Assembly (NCBI GenBank): GCA_023415275.1
Contig: JAEZLJ010000131.1
Span: forward strand, 1 to 64,000
DNA: 64,000 bases
Reading direction: 5' to 3'
From: Bacteroidota bacterium
GTDB lineage: Bacteria; Bacteroidota; Bacteroidia; Chitinophagales; Chitinophagaceae
The notes under the pieces are model-generated. The model made no database searches. It saw only the letters and a program-made list of their open reading frames with translations, and had not been told where the DNA came from. Each line of letters begins with the position of its first letter. Positions within the stretch are counted from its first letter, which is position 1. Made by a program: the position numbers and the translations under genes. Of this stretch, positions 25,702-33,196 are shown piece by piece.

Positions 25702-26789
25702 TAATCGTTGAATATTTTAGTCTGATGGGTAATGCTCTCCAGGTGCACAGCGTCGAAATATTTAGTAATAAACTCCTTACTCAACCCTAGCTTCTCTCCT
25801 TTTGTACAGGCGCGTTCAAGAATTTCGTTCCATCGTTTTGTTTGAAGGATGGTAATATTGTTTTCCTTTTTATAAGTAGCGATCTTTTCGGCGATCTTCA
25901 TACGCTGGCTTAATATAAACATCAGCTCATCATCCAGGTGATTGATCTGTTGCCTTAATTTTTCGAGAGCCGCATGATATTCTTCGGAAGCAACATCTTC
26001 TTTTCTCCAGATGATCTCTTCAAGCATTGAAGCTAGTTGCTCGGGAGTTATTTGCTGTTTGGCATCACTCCATGCATTATCCGGATCTATATGTGTTTCG
26101 ATCATCAATCCATCGTAATCCAGGTCAATAGCTTTTTGTGCCACTTCCAGTAAAATATCCCTTCGTCCACATATATGGGAAGGATCATTAATAATTGGCA
26201 ATTCCGGATTACGTCTTTTCATTTCTATCGCAAGATGCCACATGGGCGCATTACGATATTCAGTATTGCCATAGGAAGAAAAGCCTCTATGTATCAGGCC
26301 AATATTACTAACACCTGCCTTGGCCACCCTTTCAACGGCCCCGGTCCATAATTCCAGATCAGGATTTATTGGATTTTTTATAAGTACAGGAACATTCACG
26401 CCACGTAAAGCATCGGCTACTTCCTGCACACTAAAAGGATTGACGGTTGTTCGAGCCCCTACCCATAATACATCAACATCAAAATGTAGTGCATCTTCCA
26501 CCTGCTTGGCCGTGGCCACTTCAATTGCCGTAGGAATTCCGGTCAGTTCTTTAGCTTTTTGCAACCAGGGAAGACCTTTGGTGCCTATCCCTTCAAAACT
26601 TCCTGGTCTTGTGCGGGGCTTCCATATACCTGCGCGTAAAAGGTCTACCTTGCCTGTTTTGGCAAGTCTTGAGGCTGTTTCTAAAACCTGTTCTTCGGTT
26701 TCGGCGCTGCAAGGTCCTGAGATGATCAATGGACGTTTGTTCCATTTTTCTTTTACCAGGTCTGCATTTACTTTTTGTGTTGTTTGCAT
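25701..26789 (-). CDS. Bifunctional 3-deoxy-7-phosphoheptulonate synthase / chorismate mutase type II
   Basis: This 362-residue fusion catalyses the first step of the shikimate pathway and, at the branch point, chorismate to prephenate. Residues about 1-265 form a DAHP synthase of the AroF/KDO8P-like class (SGPCSAETEEQ, LRAGIWKPRTRPGSFEGIG, NDPSHICGRRD, MIETHIDPDNAWSDA). Residues about 270-362 form an AroQ-type chorismate mutase (LRQQINHLDDELMFILSQRMKIAEKIATYKKEN). Such fusions in Bacteroidota are feedback-controlled by prephenate through the mutase domain. Confidence 0.95.
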   Translation of the reverse strand: MQTTQKVNADLVKEKWNKRPLIISGPCSAETEEQVLETASRLAKTGKVDLLRAGIWKPRTRPGSFEGIGTKGLPWLQKAKELTGIPTAIEVATAKQVEDALHFDVDVLWVGARTTVNPFSVQEVADALRGVNVPVLIKNPINPDLELWTGAVERVAKAGVSNIGLIHRGFSSYGNTEYRNAPMWHLAIEMKRRNPELPIINDPSHICGRRDILLEVAQKAIDLDYDGLMIETHIDPDNAWSDAKQQITPEQLASMLEEIIWRKEDVASEEYHAALEKLRQQINHLDDELMFILSQRMKIAEKIATYKKENNITILQTKRWNEILERACTKGEKLGLSKEFITKYFDAVHLESITHQTKIFND

Positions 26790-26859
26790 ATTATAACGAT
26801 TTTCTGTTTATGGCCAAACCAGATCGTAAGATCAGTGGCTATACTAATTAGGATTAGTT

Positions 26860-27699
26860 CTATTTTATGATTCTTTTTATTTTATTGGCATTTTCAATCA
26901 ATTCCTGGAGATACTGATAATTTTCTTTTTCCAGGCAAGCTTTGAATTTCCTAAGCTGGCTTAGGTGTTCATTCAGTACATCAAGCACATTTTCCCTATT
27001 TTGCATCAGCACTGGCACCCACATGGCAGCATTGCTTTTAGCCAGTCTTACTGTACTTTCAAAACCAGCGCTGGCCAATTCAAATATGGCATCCTCCCCT
27101 CTTTCTTTTTCCAAAACGGTATTGGCAAGGGCAAAGGAAGTAATATGTGAGATATGGCTAACATAAGCTACATGAACATCGTGCTCTGTGGCATTCATAT
27201 ATACCAGGTGCATTCCTAATGTCCTGTAAAGTTGTTCTACCAACTGAACCGCATCTTTATCAGAATTTTCCTGGTCGCAAATGACAGTAGCCTTCCCTTT
27301 AAATGCACCCTTCACAGCAGCAGCCGGGCCGCTATATTCAGTACCCCACATAGGATGGGTGGCCACAAATCGTGATCGCTTTGGATGATCTGCCACCGCA
27401 GCCAATATTCCCTCCTTTATAGAACCTACATCCATGATAACCTGTTTGTCCGTTATGTCCAATATGGAAGGCAATAATTTCTCAACACTGTTAACAGGAA
27501 TTGACAGGATTACAAGATCTGATTGGGGTATGGCCGTTTGCCAATCCAAAATTTCATCAACTAGTCCAAGGGATAAAGCCTCATTTGCATGTTCCCTATT
27601 AGATTCAACGCCTATGATCTTCTCTGTCAGTTTATTTTCTCTTAATGCTATAGCAAAAGAGCCCCCAATCAAACCTGTGCCTATTATAGAAACAATCAT
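26860..27699 (-). CDS. tyrA: Prephenate dehydrogenase
   Basis: The 279-residue enzyme oxidatively decarboxylates prephenate to 4-hydroxyphenylpyruvate for tyrosine. It has the NAD motif IIGTGLIGGSFAIAL, the prephenate-binding HPMWGTEYSGP and the catalytic-type His in HVAYVSHISHITSFALA. No ACT regulatory or chorismate mutase domain is present. Its start overlaps the aminotransferase stop (ATGA). Confidence 0.93.
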   Translation of the reverse strand: MIVSIIGTGLIGGSFAIALRENKLTEKIIGVESNREHANEALSLGLVDEILDWQTAIPQSDLVILSIPVNSVEKLLPSILDITDKQVIMDVGSIKEGILAAVADHPKRSRFVATHPMWGTEYSGPAAAVKGAFKGKATVICDQENSDKDAVQLVEQLYRTLGMHLVYMNATEHDVHVAYVSHISHITSFALANTVLEKERGEDAIFELASAGFESTVRLAKSNAAMWVPVLMQNRENVLDVLNEHLSQLRKFKACLEKENYQYLQELIENANKIKRIIK

Positions 27700-28865
27700 A
27701 ATTTTTCAACACTTTTGTTAGTGATCCTTTGTAAGGCCTCAGTTATTTTTTCTTGAGTGGTGCACAAGCTTACCCTGATGTATTCATTTCCATTAGTACC
27801 GAAAATACCCCCGGGTGTGATAAATACACGTGCCTTGCTCAATACTTCATCGCTCAGCTCATACCCATCCTTAAATTCCGTTGGAATTTTGGCCCATATA
27901 AATAGTCCCACCTGTTGTTTATCGTACCTGCAGTTTAAAGCATCCAGCAGTCCATAAACTTTTTCACGCCTGGCTGAATAAACCTTATTCAATTGAACAT
28001 GCCAGCTTTCATCTAAAGTCAATGCTTTGGATGCTGCCATTTGGACTGGCATAAACATGCCACTATCCATATTGCTTTTAAATCTCAATATTTTACCAAT
28101 ATTATCTTCCGAAGCTGTGATCATCGCGACTCTCCATCCAGCCATATTGTGCGATTTACTTAGAGAATTCAACTCAATAACCACATCTTTTGAATTGCCA
28201 ATGCGCAATAAACTGATCGGGGTCTCCTTATTTAAGATGAAACTATAAGGGTTATCATGGCAAAGTAATATGTTATGTTTCCTGGCAAAAAGTACAAGCT
28301 TCTCAAAAAGCTTCATGTTCCCATTTTGACCTGTGGGCATATGAGGGTAGTTCACCCACATTAATTTTACGTGGCTTAGATCCATTCTTTCCAACTCCTC
28401 AAGATCGGGCTCCCAATTATTAGATTCTTTCAGATCATAATCAATACAAATACCCCCAGCTAACCTGGTAGCGCTTTGATAGGTGGGATACCCGGGATTT
28501 GGGATTAATACCTTGTCTCCTTCATTCAAAAATGTCATGCTGATATGCATGATTCCCTCTTTGGAACCTATCAGGGGAAGTATTTCTGAATCTGGATTCA
28601 ATGAAACTCCATACCACTTATAGTACCAATCTGCAATAGCTTTTCTAAAAACCGGAATCCCCTTATAGCTTTGATATCCATGTACATTTGGCTTAACTGC
28701 CTCTTCCTGTAAGGTTTTTATAACCTCCGGGTGTGGTGGCATATCAGGGCTACCAATACCAAGGTTGATCACATTTTCCCCAGCCTTATTCAGTTCATCA
28801 ATCTGGCGAAGCTTTTGCGAAAAATAATATTCTCCAATACCGTTTAACCTGCTAGCTACTTCCAT
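27696..28865 (-). CDS. Class I/II PLP-dependent aminotransferase, probably aromatic
   Basis: The 389-residue fold-type I aminotransferase has the PLP Lys in SLSKSHNMAGWRVA and substrate Arg near the C-terminus (YIRVSLCTT), with the family motifs NPGYPTYQSATRLAGG and HDNPYSF. By sequence pattern it belongs to the LL-DAP-aminotransferase/AspC-like group. Its place between pheA and tyrA suggests it transaminates phenylpyruvate and 4-hydroxyphenylpyruvate, or prephenate; this is inferred from context. Confidence 0.88.
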   Translation of the reverse strand: MEVASRLNGIGEYYFSQKLRQIDELNKAGENVINLGIGSPDMPPHPEVIKTLQEEAVKPNVHGYQSYKGIPVFRKAIADWYYKWYGVSLNPDSEILPLIGSKEGIMHISMTFLNEGDKVLIPNPGYPTYQSATRLAGGICIDYDLKESNNWEPDLEELERMDLSHVKLMWVNYPHMPTGQNGNMKLFEKLVLFARKHNILLCHDNPYSFILNKETPISLLRIGNSKDVVIELNSLSKSHNMAGWRVAMITASEDNIGKILRFKSNMDSGMFMPVQMAASKALTLDESWHVQLNKVYSARREKVYGLLDALNCRYDKQQVGLFIWAKIPTEFKDGYELSDEVLSKARVFITPGGIFGTNGNEYIRVSLCTTQEKITEALQRITNKSVEKL

Positions 28866-28867
28866 TT

Positions 28868-29692
28868 TTATACGCTTTTCTTTGTATTGCCATTTTTGTA
28901 AACGCCATAGATCTTTATAGCCTCTGTGATTTTCTTCATCTTTTCAATAACATCTTCTAATTGCTGAATAGAATCAAATTCCATATCAGCGTGGAAATTA
29001 TATTTCCAATCGCTGCCAGGAATGGGGAAGCTTTGCAGTTTGCTAAGATTAATCCCGCCATCAGCAATGGTCGTTAAAACCCTGGCAAGACTGCCTTTAG
29101 AATGATCAGTAGCAAAACTCACGGAGGCTTTATCCGCATTCTGCTGATCAATAGCCTGTTTATTTAAAACTAAGAACCTGGTGTAGTTATGCTTTTCGGT
29201 GTGTATGTTTTCAGCAATAATATCCAGTTCAAAAAGTTCAGCAGCCAATTTACCGGCAATGGCTGCTGTATGTTTATTTTTATGCTGATGGATTTTTTTG
29301 GCGCTCAAAGCGGTATCCTCAGTTTCTACCAATTTCCAGTTGTACTGAGTCAAATATTCCAGGCATTGCTGTATGGCCATTGGATGTGAATGAACTTCAT
29401 TTATCTCATGTAAAGCAACTCCGGGGTTGACTAATAGATGCTGCCTGATGGGAAGATAAATCTCTCCTATAATTTTTAAATTAGATTTTTGCAGTAAGTT
29501 ATAATTCGGCAAAATACTTCCCGCAATAGAGTTTTCAATAGCCATTACCCCCGCATCAGTTTTACCATTAGATGTAAGATCGATGACTTCCCTGAATGTA
29601 GCACAGGTAGCTACTGTGATGTCCTTACCAAAAAATTGCCTGGCCGCTATCTGGTGAAAACTGCCTTCAAATCCTTGTATTGAAACTTTCAT
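28868..29692 (-). CDS. pheA: Prephenate dehydratase with ACT domain
   Basis: The 274-residue enzyme converts prephenate to phenylpyruvate. The dehydratase domain (about 1-185) opens MKVSIQGFEGSFHQIAA and has GVMAIENSIAGSI and the NYTRFLVL motif; a C-terminal ACT domain (about 190-270, FATDHSKGSLARVLTTIADGGINLSKLQSFPI) should bind phenylalanine for feedback. I chose the ATG at 29692; the longer frame reads into the attenuator terminator. First structural gene of the operon. Confidence 0.94.
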   Translation of the reverse strand: MKVSIQGFEGSFHQIAARQFFGKDITVATCATFREVIDLTSNGKTDAGVMAIENSIAGSILPNYNLLQKSNLKIIGEIYLPIRQHLLVNPGVALHEINEVHSHPMAIQQCLEYLTQYNWKLVETEDTALSAKKIHQHKNKHTAAIAGKLAAELFELDIIAENIHTEKHNYTRFLVLNKQAIDQQNADKASVSFATDHSKGSLARVLTTIADGGINLSKLQSFPIPGSDWKYNFHADMEFDSIQQLEDVIEKMKKITEAIKIYGVYKNGNTKKSV

Positions 29693-29701
29693 AATCATAT
29701 T

Positions 29702-29733
29702 GAAAACAAAAATCCCGACCATTTGGCCGGGAT
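29702..29733 (-). terminator. Attenuator terminator upstream of pheA
   Basis: On the minus strand ATCCCGGCC pairs with GGTCGGGAT (nine pairs, one G-T) around AAAT, followed by TTTTGTTTT. It lies between the leader peptide and pheA. Its 5' arm can instead pair with 29775-29781 (GCCGGGA), giving an antiterminator. Confidence 0.9.
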
Positions 29734-29761
29734 CTCTTATGCTGAATTGGTTTACTCATTT

Positions 29762-29836
29762 TCAACAAAAGCAGTCCCGGCTCCTACTAAAATAGAAGAA
29801 ACTAAAATAGCAACCGTATGCTTTTGTAATTGTCAT
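29762..29836 (-). CDS. 24-residue Phe/Tyr-rich leader peptide
   Basis: The ORF starts ATG at 29836 and reads MTITKAYGCYFSFFYFSRSR, then DCFC and TGA. Eight of 24 codons are Phe or Tyr (Tyr 7, 10, 15; Phe 11, 13, 14, 16, 23), six of them within codons 10-16. It lies directly downstream of a consensus promoter and upstream of an attenuator terminator before pheA. It is too short for ordinary gene finding, but the codon bias and position make it a regulatory leader peptide. Confidence 0.85.
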   Translation of the reverse strand: MTITKAYGCYFSFFYFSRSRDCFC

Positions 29837-29843
29837 TGCCTGA

Positions 29844-29874
29844 CAAATATAAAAATCATTTTAAAAAGAACAAA
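29844..29874 (-). promoter_or_regulatory. Promoter of the aromatic amino acid operon
   Basis: Minus-strand -33 TTTG (29874-29871), 19-bp spacer, -7 TATATTTG (29851-29844): full Bacteroidota consensus. The leader peptide ATG begins seven bases after the -7 box, so the leader mRNA has almost no 5' untranslated region. Confidence 0.8.
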
Positions 29875-29878
29875 TTTT

Positions 29879-31552
29879 TTATCTGCGAACAGAATCAGCT
29901 TCATTCATACGTAATCTGCGTCCTTTATACTTCTTACCATCAATAGAACCGATCATTTTTTGAGCCGCATTTTTATCAATTTCTATCCAGCTATTCATTT
30001 CCTTCATATCGATCCTACCCAGCACATCTTTTGACAAATCACTCATATCAAGAATAAACTGGAGAAAACTTGCTTTATAAAACCCGTCTTTAGTTCCAAG
30101 GTTAACAAATAACCTGGTAGAATTACCGCTGCCACTAAATTCCCTGCCACGAGTATCACGCCTTCTATCCCCGGACCGATCACCCCTGCCATCAGTTCCC
30201 ATCCTGGATCTATCATCCTTCCTTTCACGCGCATTCAGATCTTCAGAATTCTCGTAGTATTTTAAGAATCTGTCAAATTCAAGTGCTGCAACTCTTTTCA
30301 GTACTTCATCCTTGCTGACATCAGCAAATTTTTCCTGGAGCATGGGAAGATAAGTCTCATAATCTCCATGGCTAATATCTGTTTGCAGCAATTTATCCAT
30401 AAAATAAAAGAATTGCTTTCTGCAGACATCTTTACCCGAAGGAATCTCAAGTTTATGAAATGGTACCTGCACCATTCTTTCAATTTGCCTAATACGGCCA
30501 ATTTCCCTTGAGTGCACTATAGACATACAAACCCCGGTCTTTCCTGCCCTTCCCGTTCTTCCACTTCTATGGGTATATACCTCAACATCATCAGGCAGTT
30601 CAAAATTGATTACATGGGTTATGCCCTGTACATCAATACCCCTGGCAGCCACATCTGTTGCTATAAGTAATTGTAGGGTCTTCTCGCGAAACTCATCCAT
30701 TACTTTATTACGCTGAGCTTGCGTAAGATCTCCGTGAAGCGCATCAATATCATATCCTTCTCTTGTCAGTTTCTCAGCAATCTCCTGTGCATCAGCTTTT
30801 GTTCGTGTAAAAATGATCCCATACATACCTGGATTAAAATCTATCAACCTTTTTAATGCCTCGTATCTATGGGAAGCAGTTGTTACAAAATATTGATGAT
30901 CAACATTCTTATTTGCAGTGTTCATTTTTCCCACAGTTATTTCGACTGGGGTCTGCATATATTTTTTACTAACCTTACGAATTTCGGAAGGCATGGTTGC
31001 GCTAAAAAGCCAAGTACTGTCACGTTGAGGTGTATTTTGCAAGATGAATTCGATATCCTCCTGGAAACCCATGTTCAACATTTCATCTGCCTCATCCAGA
31101 ACCACGTATTTTATTTGTTCGAGATTGATAGCTTTTCTCTCAATGAGATCTATCAAACGGCCGGGCGTGGCCACTATTATATGAACACCACGACGTATAT
31201 CCCTGATCTGCATAGAAATGGAGGATCCCCCATAAACAGCAACTACATGAACACCTGCAAGGTGTTTTTTAAACAATTCAATTTCATTAACGATCTGTAG
31301 ACATAATTCACGTGTTGGACATATGATCAATGCCTGGGGATATTTTTCTTTAGTTTCAATTAATTGCAATAATGGCAAGCCAAAAGCGGCTGTTTTACCG
31401 GTGCCGGTCTGTGCCAATCCTATCAGGTCTTTAGTCCCTGACAATAAAACCGGGATGGCTTTTTCCTGGATGGGGGTTGGTTGGGTGAAACCTAGCTCAC
31501 CTACAGATTTCAATAAGTTTTCCTGCAGGCCTAACTCTTCAAACGTACTCAT
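29879..31552 (-). CDS. DEAD-box RNA helicase with DbpA-type C-terminal RNA-binding domain
   Basis: The 557-residue ATP-dependent helicase has Q motif FTQPTPIQEKAIP, Walker A AQTGTGKTAAFG, DEAD in VVLDEADEMLNMGF, SAT in LFSATMPSE and helicase C motifs ATDVAARGIDVQGI and HRSGRTGRAGKTG. A basic, Gly/Arg/Asp-rich linker (about 435-475) leads to a DbpA-like RNA-binding fold (about 478-557, RLFVNLGTKDGF). It resembles CsdA/DeaD, active in ribosome assembly and cold adaptation. I use the ATG at 31552 (MSTFEELGLQENLL). Confidence 0.94.
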   Translation of the reverse strand: MSTFEELGLQENLLKSVGELGFTQPTPIQEKAIPVLLSGTKDLIGLAQTGTGKTAAFGLPLLQLIETKEKYPQALIICPTRELCLQIVNEIELFKKHLAGVHVVAVYGGSSISMQIRDIRRGVHIIVATPGRLIDLIERKAINLEQIKYVVLDEADEMLNMGFQEDIEFILQNTPQRDSTWLFSATMPSEIRKVSKKYMQTPVEITVGKMNTANKNVDHQYFVTTASHRYEALKRLIDFNPGMYGIIFTRTKADAQEIAEKLTREGYDIDALHGDLTQAQRNKVMDEFREKTLQLLIATDVAARGIDVQGITHVINFELPDDVEVYTHRSGRTGRAGKTGVCMSIVHSREIGRIRQIERMVQVPFHKLEIPSGKDVCRKQFFYFMDKLLQTDISHGDYETYLPMLQEKFADVSKDEVLKRVAALEFDRFLKYYENSEDLNARERKDDRSRMGTDGRGDRSGDRRRDTRGREFSGSGNSTRLFVNLGTKDGFYKASFLQFILDMSDLSKDVLGRIDMKEMNSWIEIDKNAAQKMIGSIDGKKYKGRRLRMNEADSVRR

Positions 31553-31565
31553 ATAAAAATTTGGG

Positions 31566-31573
31566 CAAAGGTA
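31566..31573 (-). promoter_or_regulatory. -7 promoter box of the DEAD-box helicase gene
   Basis: TACCTTTG on the minus strand, exact TAnnTTTG match, 13 bases before the ATG at 31552. Confidence 0.5.
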
Positions 31574-31669
31574 AATCACTGGTAGCACAGATAATTAAGG
31601 AATTGTGCCTTTTAAGGCAAACTATTCACAATTATCCCAATAATTAAAAGCTGATTTTATACACCATAT

Positions 31670-31710
31670 GAGATAAAAAGAGAAACCATCCTGTAACAGG
31701 ATGGCTTCCA
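31670..31710 (-). terminator. Terminator of the three-lipoprotein cluster
   Basis: On the minus strand CCATCCTG-TTA-CAGGATGG is a perfect 8-bp stem followed by TTTCTCTTTTT. Confidence 0.8.
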
Positions 31711-31765
31711 AGGATTGCTTGCCTTGCTAATCAATTAAAATTGCGTGATGGCAATCAAACAACTC

Positions 31766-31972
31766 TTAGTGCTTCATTGTATCAGTAGCAGCATGAGTTG
31801 TATCAGCTTTCACGGTAGTTGTATCTACAGATGTAACTGTTGTTGTGTCAGTAGTTACAGGGGCTGTAGTGGTTGTTGTTGTTGTTGAGTCTGTAGTTGT
31901 AGTGCTTTCGCTATTGCTGTTACAAGCAACTAATGAACCGGCAATTACGATAATTCCAAGAACTTTTTTCAT
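31766..31972 (-). CDS. Small Thr-rich lipoprotein
   Basis: The 68-residue protein has a lipoprotein signal (MKKVLGIIVIAGSLVACNSN, lipobox LVAC) and a mature part of about 50 residues made mostly of Thr, Ser, Val and Asp, ending in His-rich TDTMKH. It has no folded domain I can recognise; it may be a disordered, possibly glycosylated spacer on the membrane. A close relative in design lies at 51299-51511. It is the last of three small lipoprotein genes in a row. Confidence 0.8.
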   Translation of the reverse strand: MKKVLGIIVIAGSLVACNSNSESTTTTDSTTTTTTTAPVTTDTTTVTSVDTTTVKADTTHAATDTMKH

Positions 31973-32031
31973 CGTGATATTAATTATGATTGTTTGTTAA
32001 TGACTATTTACTGATTAAAACCTATTATCGG

Positions 32032-32265
32032 TTATTTCTTAGTTGAATCGATCATATCTTTCTTAGCATCTACAGTAGAATCGATCTTATCTTTTTTAAC
32101 ATCTACAGTAGAATCAATTTTATCTTTTGTAGCGTCTGCAGAAGAATCAAGCATTTCTTTTTGCTCAGAAGCTGCAGAGTCCATAGAATCTTTAGCGTTA
32201 TCCGCACTGTTATTACATGCAGTTAAAGCACCAGCTACTGCTAAAACCATCAAAATCTTTTTCAT
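32032..32265 (-). CDS. Small lipoprotein with 11-residue amphipathic repeats
   Basis: The 77-residue protein starts at the ATG at 32265 (MKKILMVLAVAGALTACNNS, lipobox LTAC); the longer frame would put 20 basic residues ahead of the signal. The mature part is charged and helical and contains about three copies of an 11-residue unit like KKDKIDSTVDV, encoded by 33-base tandem repeats (about 32041-32145). The periodicity recalls LEA-type and apolipoprotein-like helices that coat membranes under stress, but this is only a resemblance. Confidence 0.8.
   Translation of the reverse strand: MKKILMVLAVAGALTACNNSADNAKDSMDSAASEQKEMLDSSADATKDKIDSTVDVKKDKIDSTVDAKKDMIDSTKK
32041..32145 (-). repeat. Tandem 33-base repeats within the small lipoprotein gene
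   Basis: About three imperfect in-frame copies of a 33-base unit that includes ATCTACAGTAGAATCGAT and a T-rich part encoding Lys-Lys-Asp-Lys/Met-Ile-Asp. Confidence 0.7.
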
Positions 32266-32281
32266 TCTTTTGTTTTTAAGG

Positions 32282-32509
32282 TTAATTATTATCTGCCTTT
32301 TTTGAAGCAGAATCTTTTTGATCAAGTTTATTTTCGATCTTTTCTTTTATTTCTTTTGCCTTTTCTTTTGTGGAATCCCAAATTCTTTCCGCTGAAGTAT
32401 CAAACTTTCTACTTATCGAATCTATTTTCACACGGGTAGAACTTCCATTATCACTACAACCAGAAATCAAGGTTCCCAACACTATAATCACAAAACCAGC
32501 TTTTTTCAT
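32282..32509 (-). CDS. Small charged lipoprotein
   Basis: The 75-residue protein has a lipoprotein signal (MKKAGFVIIVLGTLISGCSD, lipobox ISGC) and a highly charged, helical mature part rich in Lys, Glu, Asp and Ser (KEKAKEIKEKIENKLDQK). It is the first gene of the cluster and its ATG lies 21 bases downstream of the outward-facing motif GGGTTAC-N12-TTGGTATTAA that is also found before the ECF sigma gene at 32630. Function unknown; envelope-stress regulon member by inference. Confidence 0.8.
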   Translation of the reverse strand: MKKAGFVIIVLGTLISGCSDNGSSTRVKIDSISRKFDTSAERIWDSTKEKAKEIKEKIENKLDQKDSASKKADNN

Positions 32510-32530
32510 ATCCTAGCCTAGATAATAAGA

Positions 32531-32559
32531 TTAATACCAATATTTAAAAAAGGTAACCC
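32531..32559 (-). promoter_or_regulatory. Putative ECF-type promoter facing the lipoprotein cluster
   Basis: Minus strand: GGGTTAC (32559-32553), 12 bases, TTGGTATTAA (32540-32531). The identical bipartite motif with identical spacing faces the sigma gene at 32592-32620. The pair forms a near-symmetrical divergent promoter region. Confidence 0.75.
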
Positions 32560-32591
32560 CTATTTTAAAATATTTTTTTTAACACCTGTTT

Positions 32592-32620
32592 GGGTTACTA
32601 TTTTTAGATTTTGGTATTAA
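32592..32620 (+). promoter_or_regulatory. Putative autoregulated ECF-type promoter of the sigma/protease operon
   Basis: GGGTTAC (32592-32598), 12 bases, TTGGTATTAA (32611-32620). This matches the divergent copy at 32559-32531 in both boxes and spacing. Spacing from GGTTAC to GTATTA is 15 bases, near the usual ECF -35/-10 distance. The sigma start codon follows after nine bases. Confidence 0.75.
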
Positions 32621-32629
32621 CTAAGGATA

Positions 32630-33196
32630 TTGAAAGCAGAGAATAACGAAAAGGCATTGCTTCTAGGCTTATCAAAAAATGATAAAAAGGCTGTAGAAAC
32701 GATATATAAGGATAATTACAATATTGTTCAAGCCCTGATTATCAATAATAATGGCACTCCAGACGATGCCAAAGATGTGTTTCAGGAAGCCATGATCGTA
32801 TTGTATGAAAAGGTGCAATCCGGGTCATTTGAATTGAATTGCCAGATTAAAACGTTCATCTATTCTGTTAGTCGGAGGATTTGGCTCAAGAAATTGATGT
32901 ATCAGAACCGTTTTAGTCTTATTGAAGGGCATGCAGATATGGTGCCGGTGGATGAAGAAATGGATGATCATGAACGAAGGAATAATGAATATGGCATGAT
33001 GGAAAAGGCCATGAGTAACCTTGGAGAGCCTTGTAAAAGTTTATTGGAAGCTTTTTATATCCATAAAAGAACGATGGTAGATATAGCAACCGGATTTGGA
33101 TATACTAATGCTGAGAATGCCAAAAATCAAAAGTATAAGTGCCTCGTCCGTTTAAAAAGACTTTTCTTTTCTCAATATAAAAACGAGTCATTGTGA
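32630..33196 (+). CDS. ECF-family sigma factor paired with an anti-sigma/protease fusion
   Basis: The 188-residue protein has sigma region 2 (about 18-85, with DDAKDVFQEAMIVLYEKV and IKTFIYSVSRRIWLKKL) and a region 4-like helix-turn-helix (about 125-180, GEPCKSLLEAFYIHKRTMVDIATGFGYTNAENAKNQKYKCLVRLKRLF). The start is TTG at 32630; the next in-frame ATG is inside region 2, so TTG is required. GTGA overlap with the downstream gene couples their translation. Its own promoter carries the same motif as the divergent lipoprotein cluster. Confidence 0.9.
   Translation: MKAENNEKALLLGLSKNDKKAVETIYKDNYNIVQALIINNNGTPDDAKDVFQEAMIVLYEKVQSGSFELNCQIKTFIYSVSRRIWLKKLMYQNRFSLIEGHADMVPVDEEMDDHERRNNEYGMMEKAMSNLGEPCKSLLEAFYIHKRTMVDIATGFGYTNAENAKNQKYKCLVRLKRLFFSQYKNESL

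Larger units (their letters stand above)
29702..29836 (-). promoter_or_regulatory. Phe/Tyr transcription attenuator of the aromatic operon
   Basis: The transcript contains four mutually exclusive segments. Segment 1, CUUCUA (29798-29793, within the Phe-Phe-Tyr codons), pairs with segment 2, UAGGAG (29786-29781). Segment 2 continues into GCCGGGA (29781-29775), which pairs with segment 3, UCCCGGC (29732-29726). Segment 3 pairs with segment 4 to form the terminator. A ribosome stalled at the Tyr/Phe codons would free segment 2 to block the terminator; a ribosome at the stop codon would cover segment 2 and allow termination. The architecture is that of the classic trp/phe attenuators. Confidence 0.85.

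Noticed and set aside
29723..29914. 63-codon open frame on the plus strand
   Set aside because: It is antisense to the attenuator and promoter of the aromatic operon, whose structure explains the sequence.
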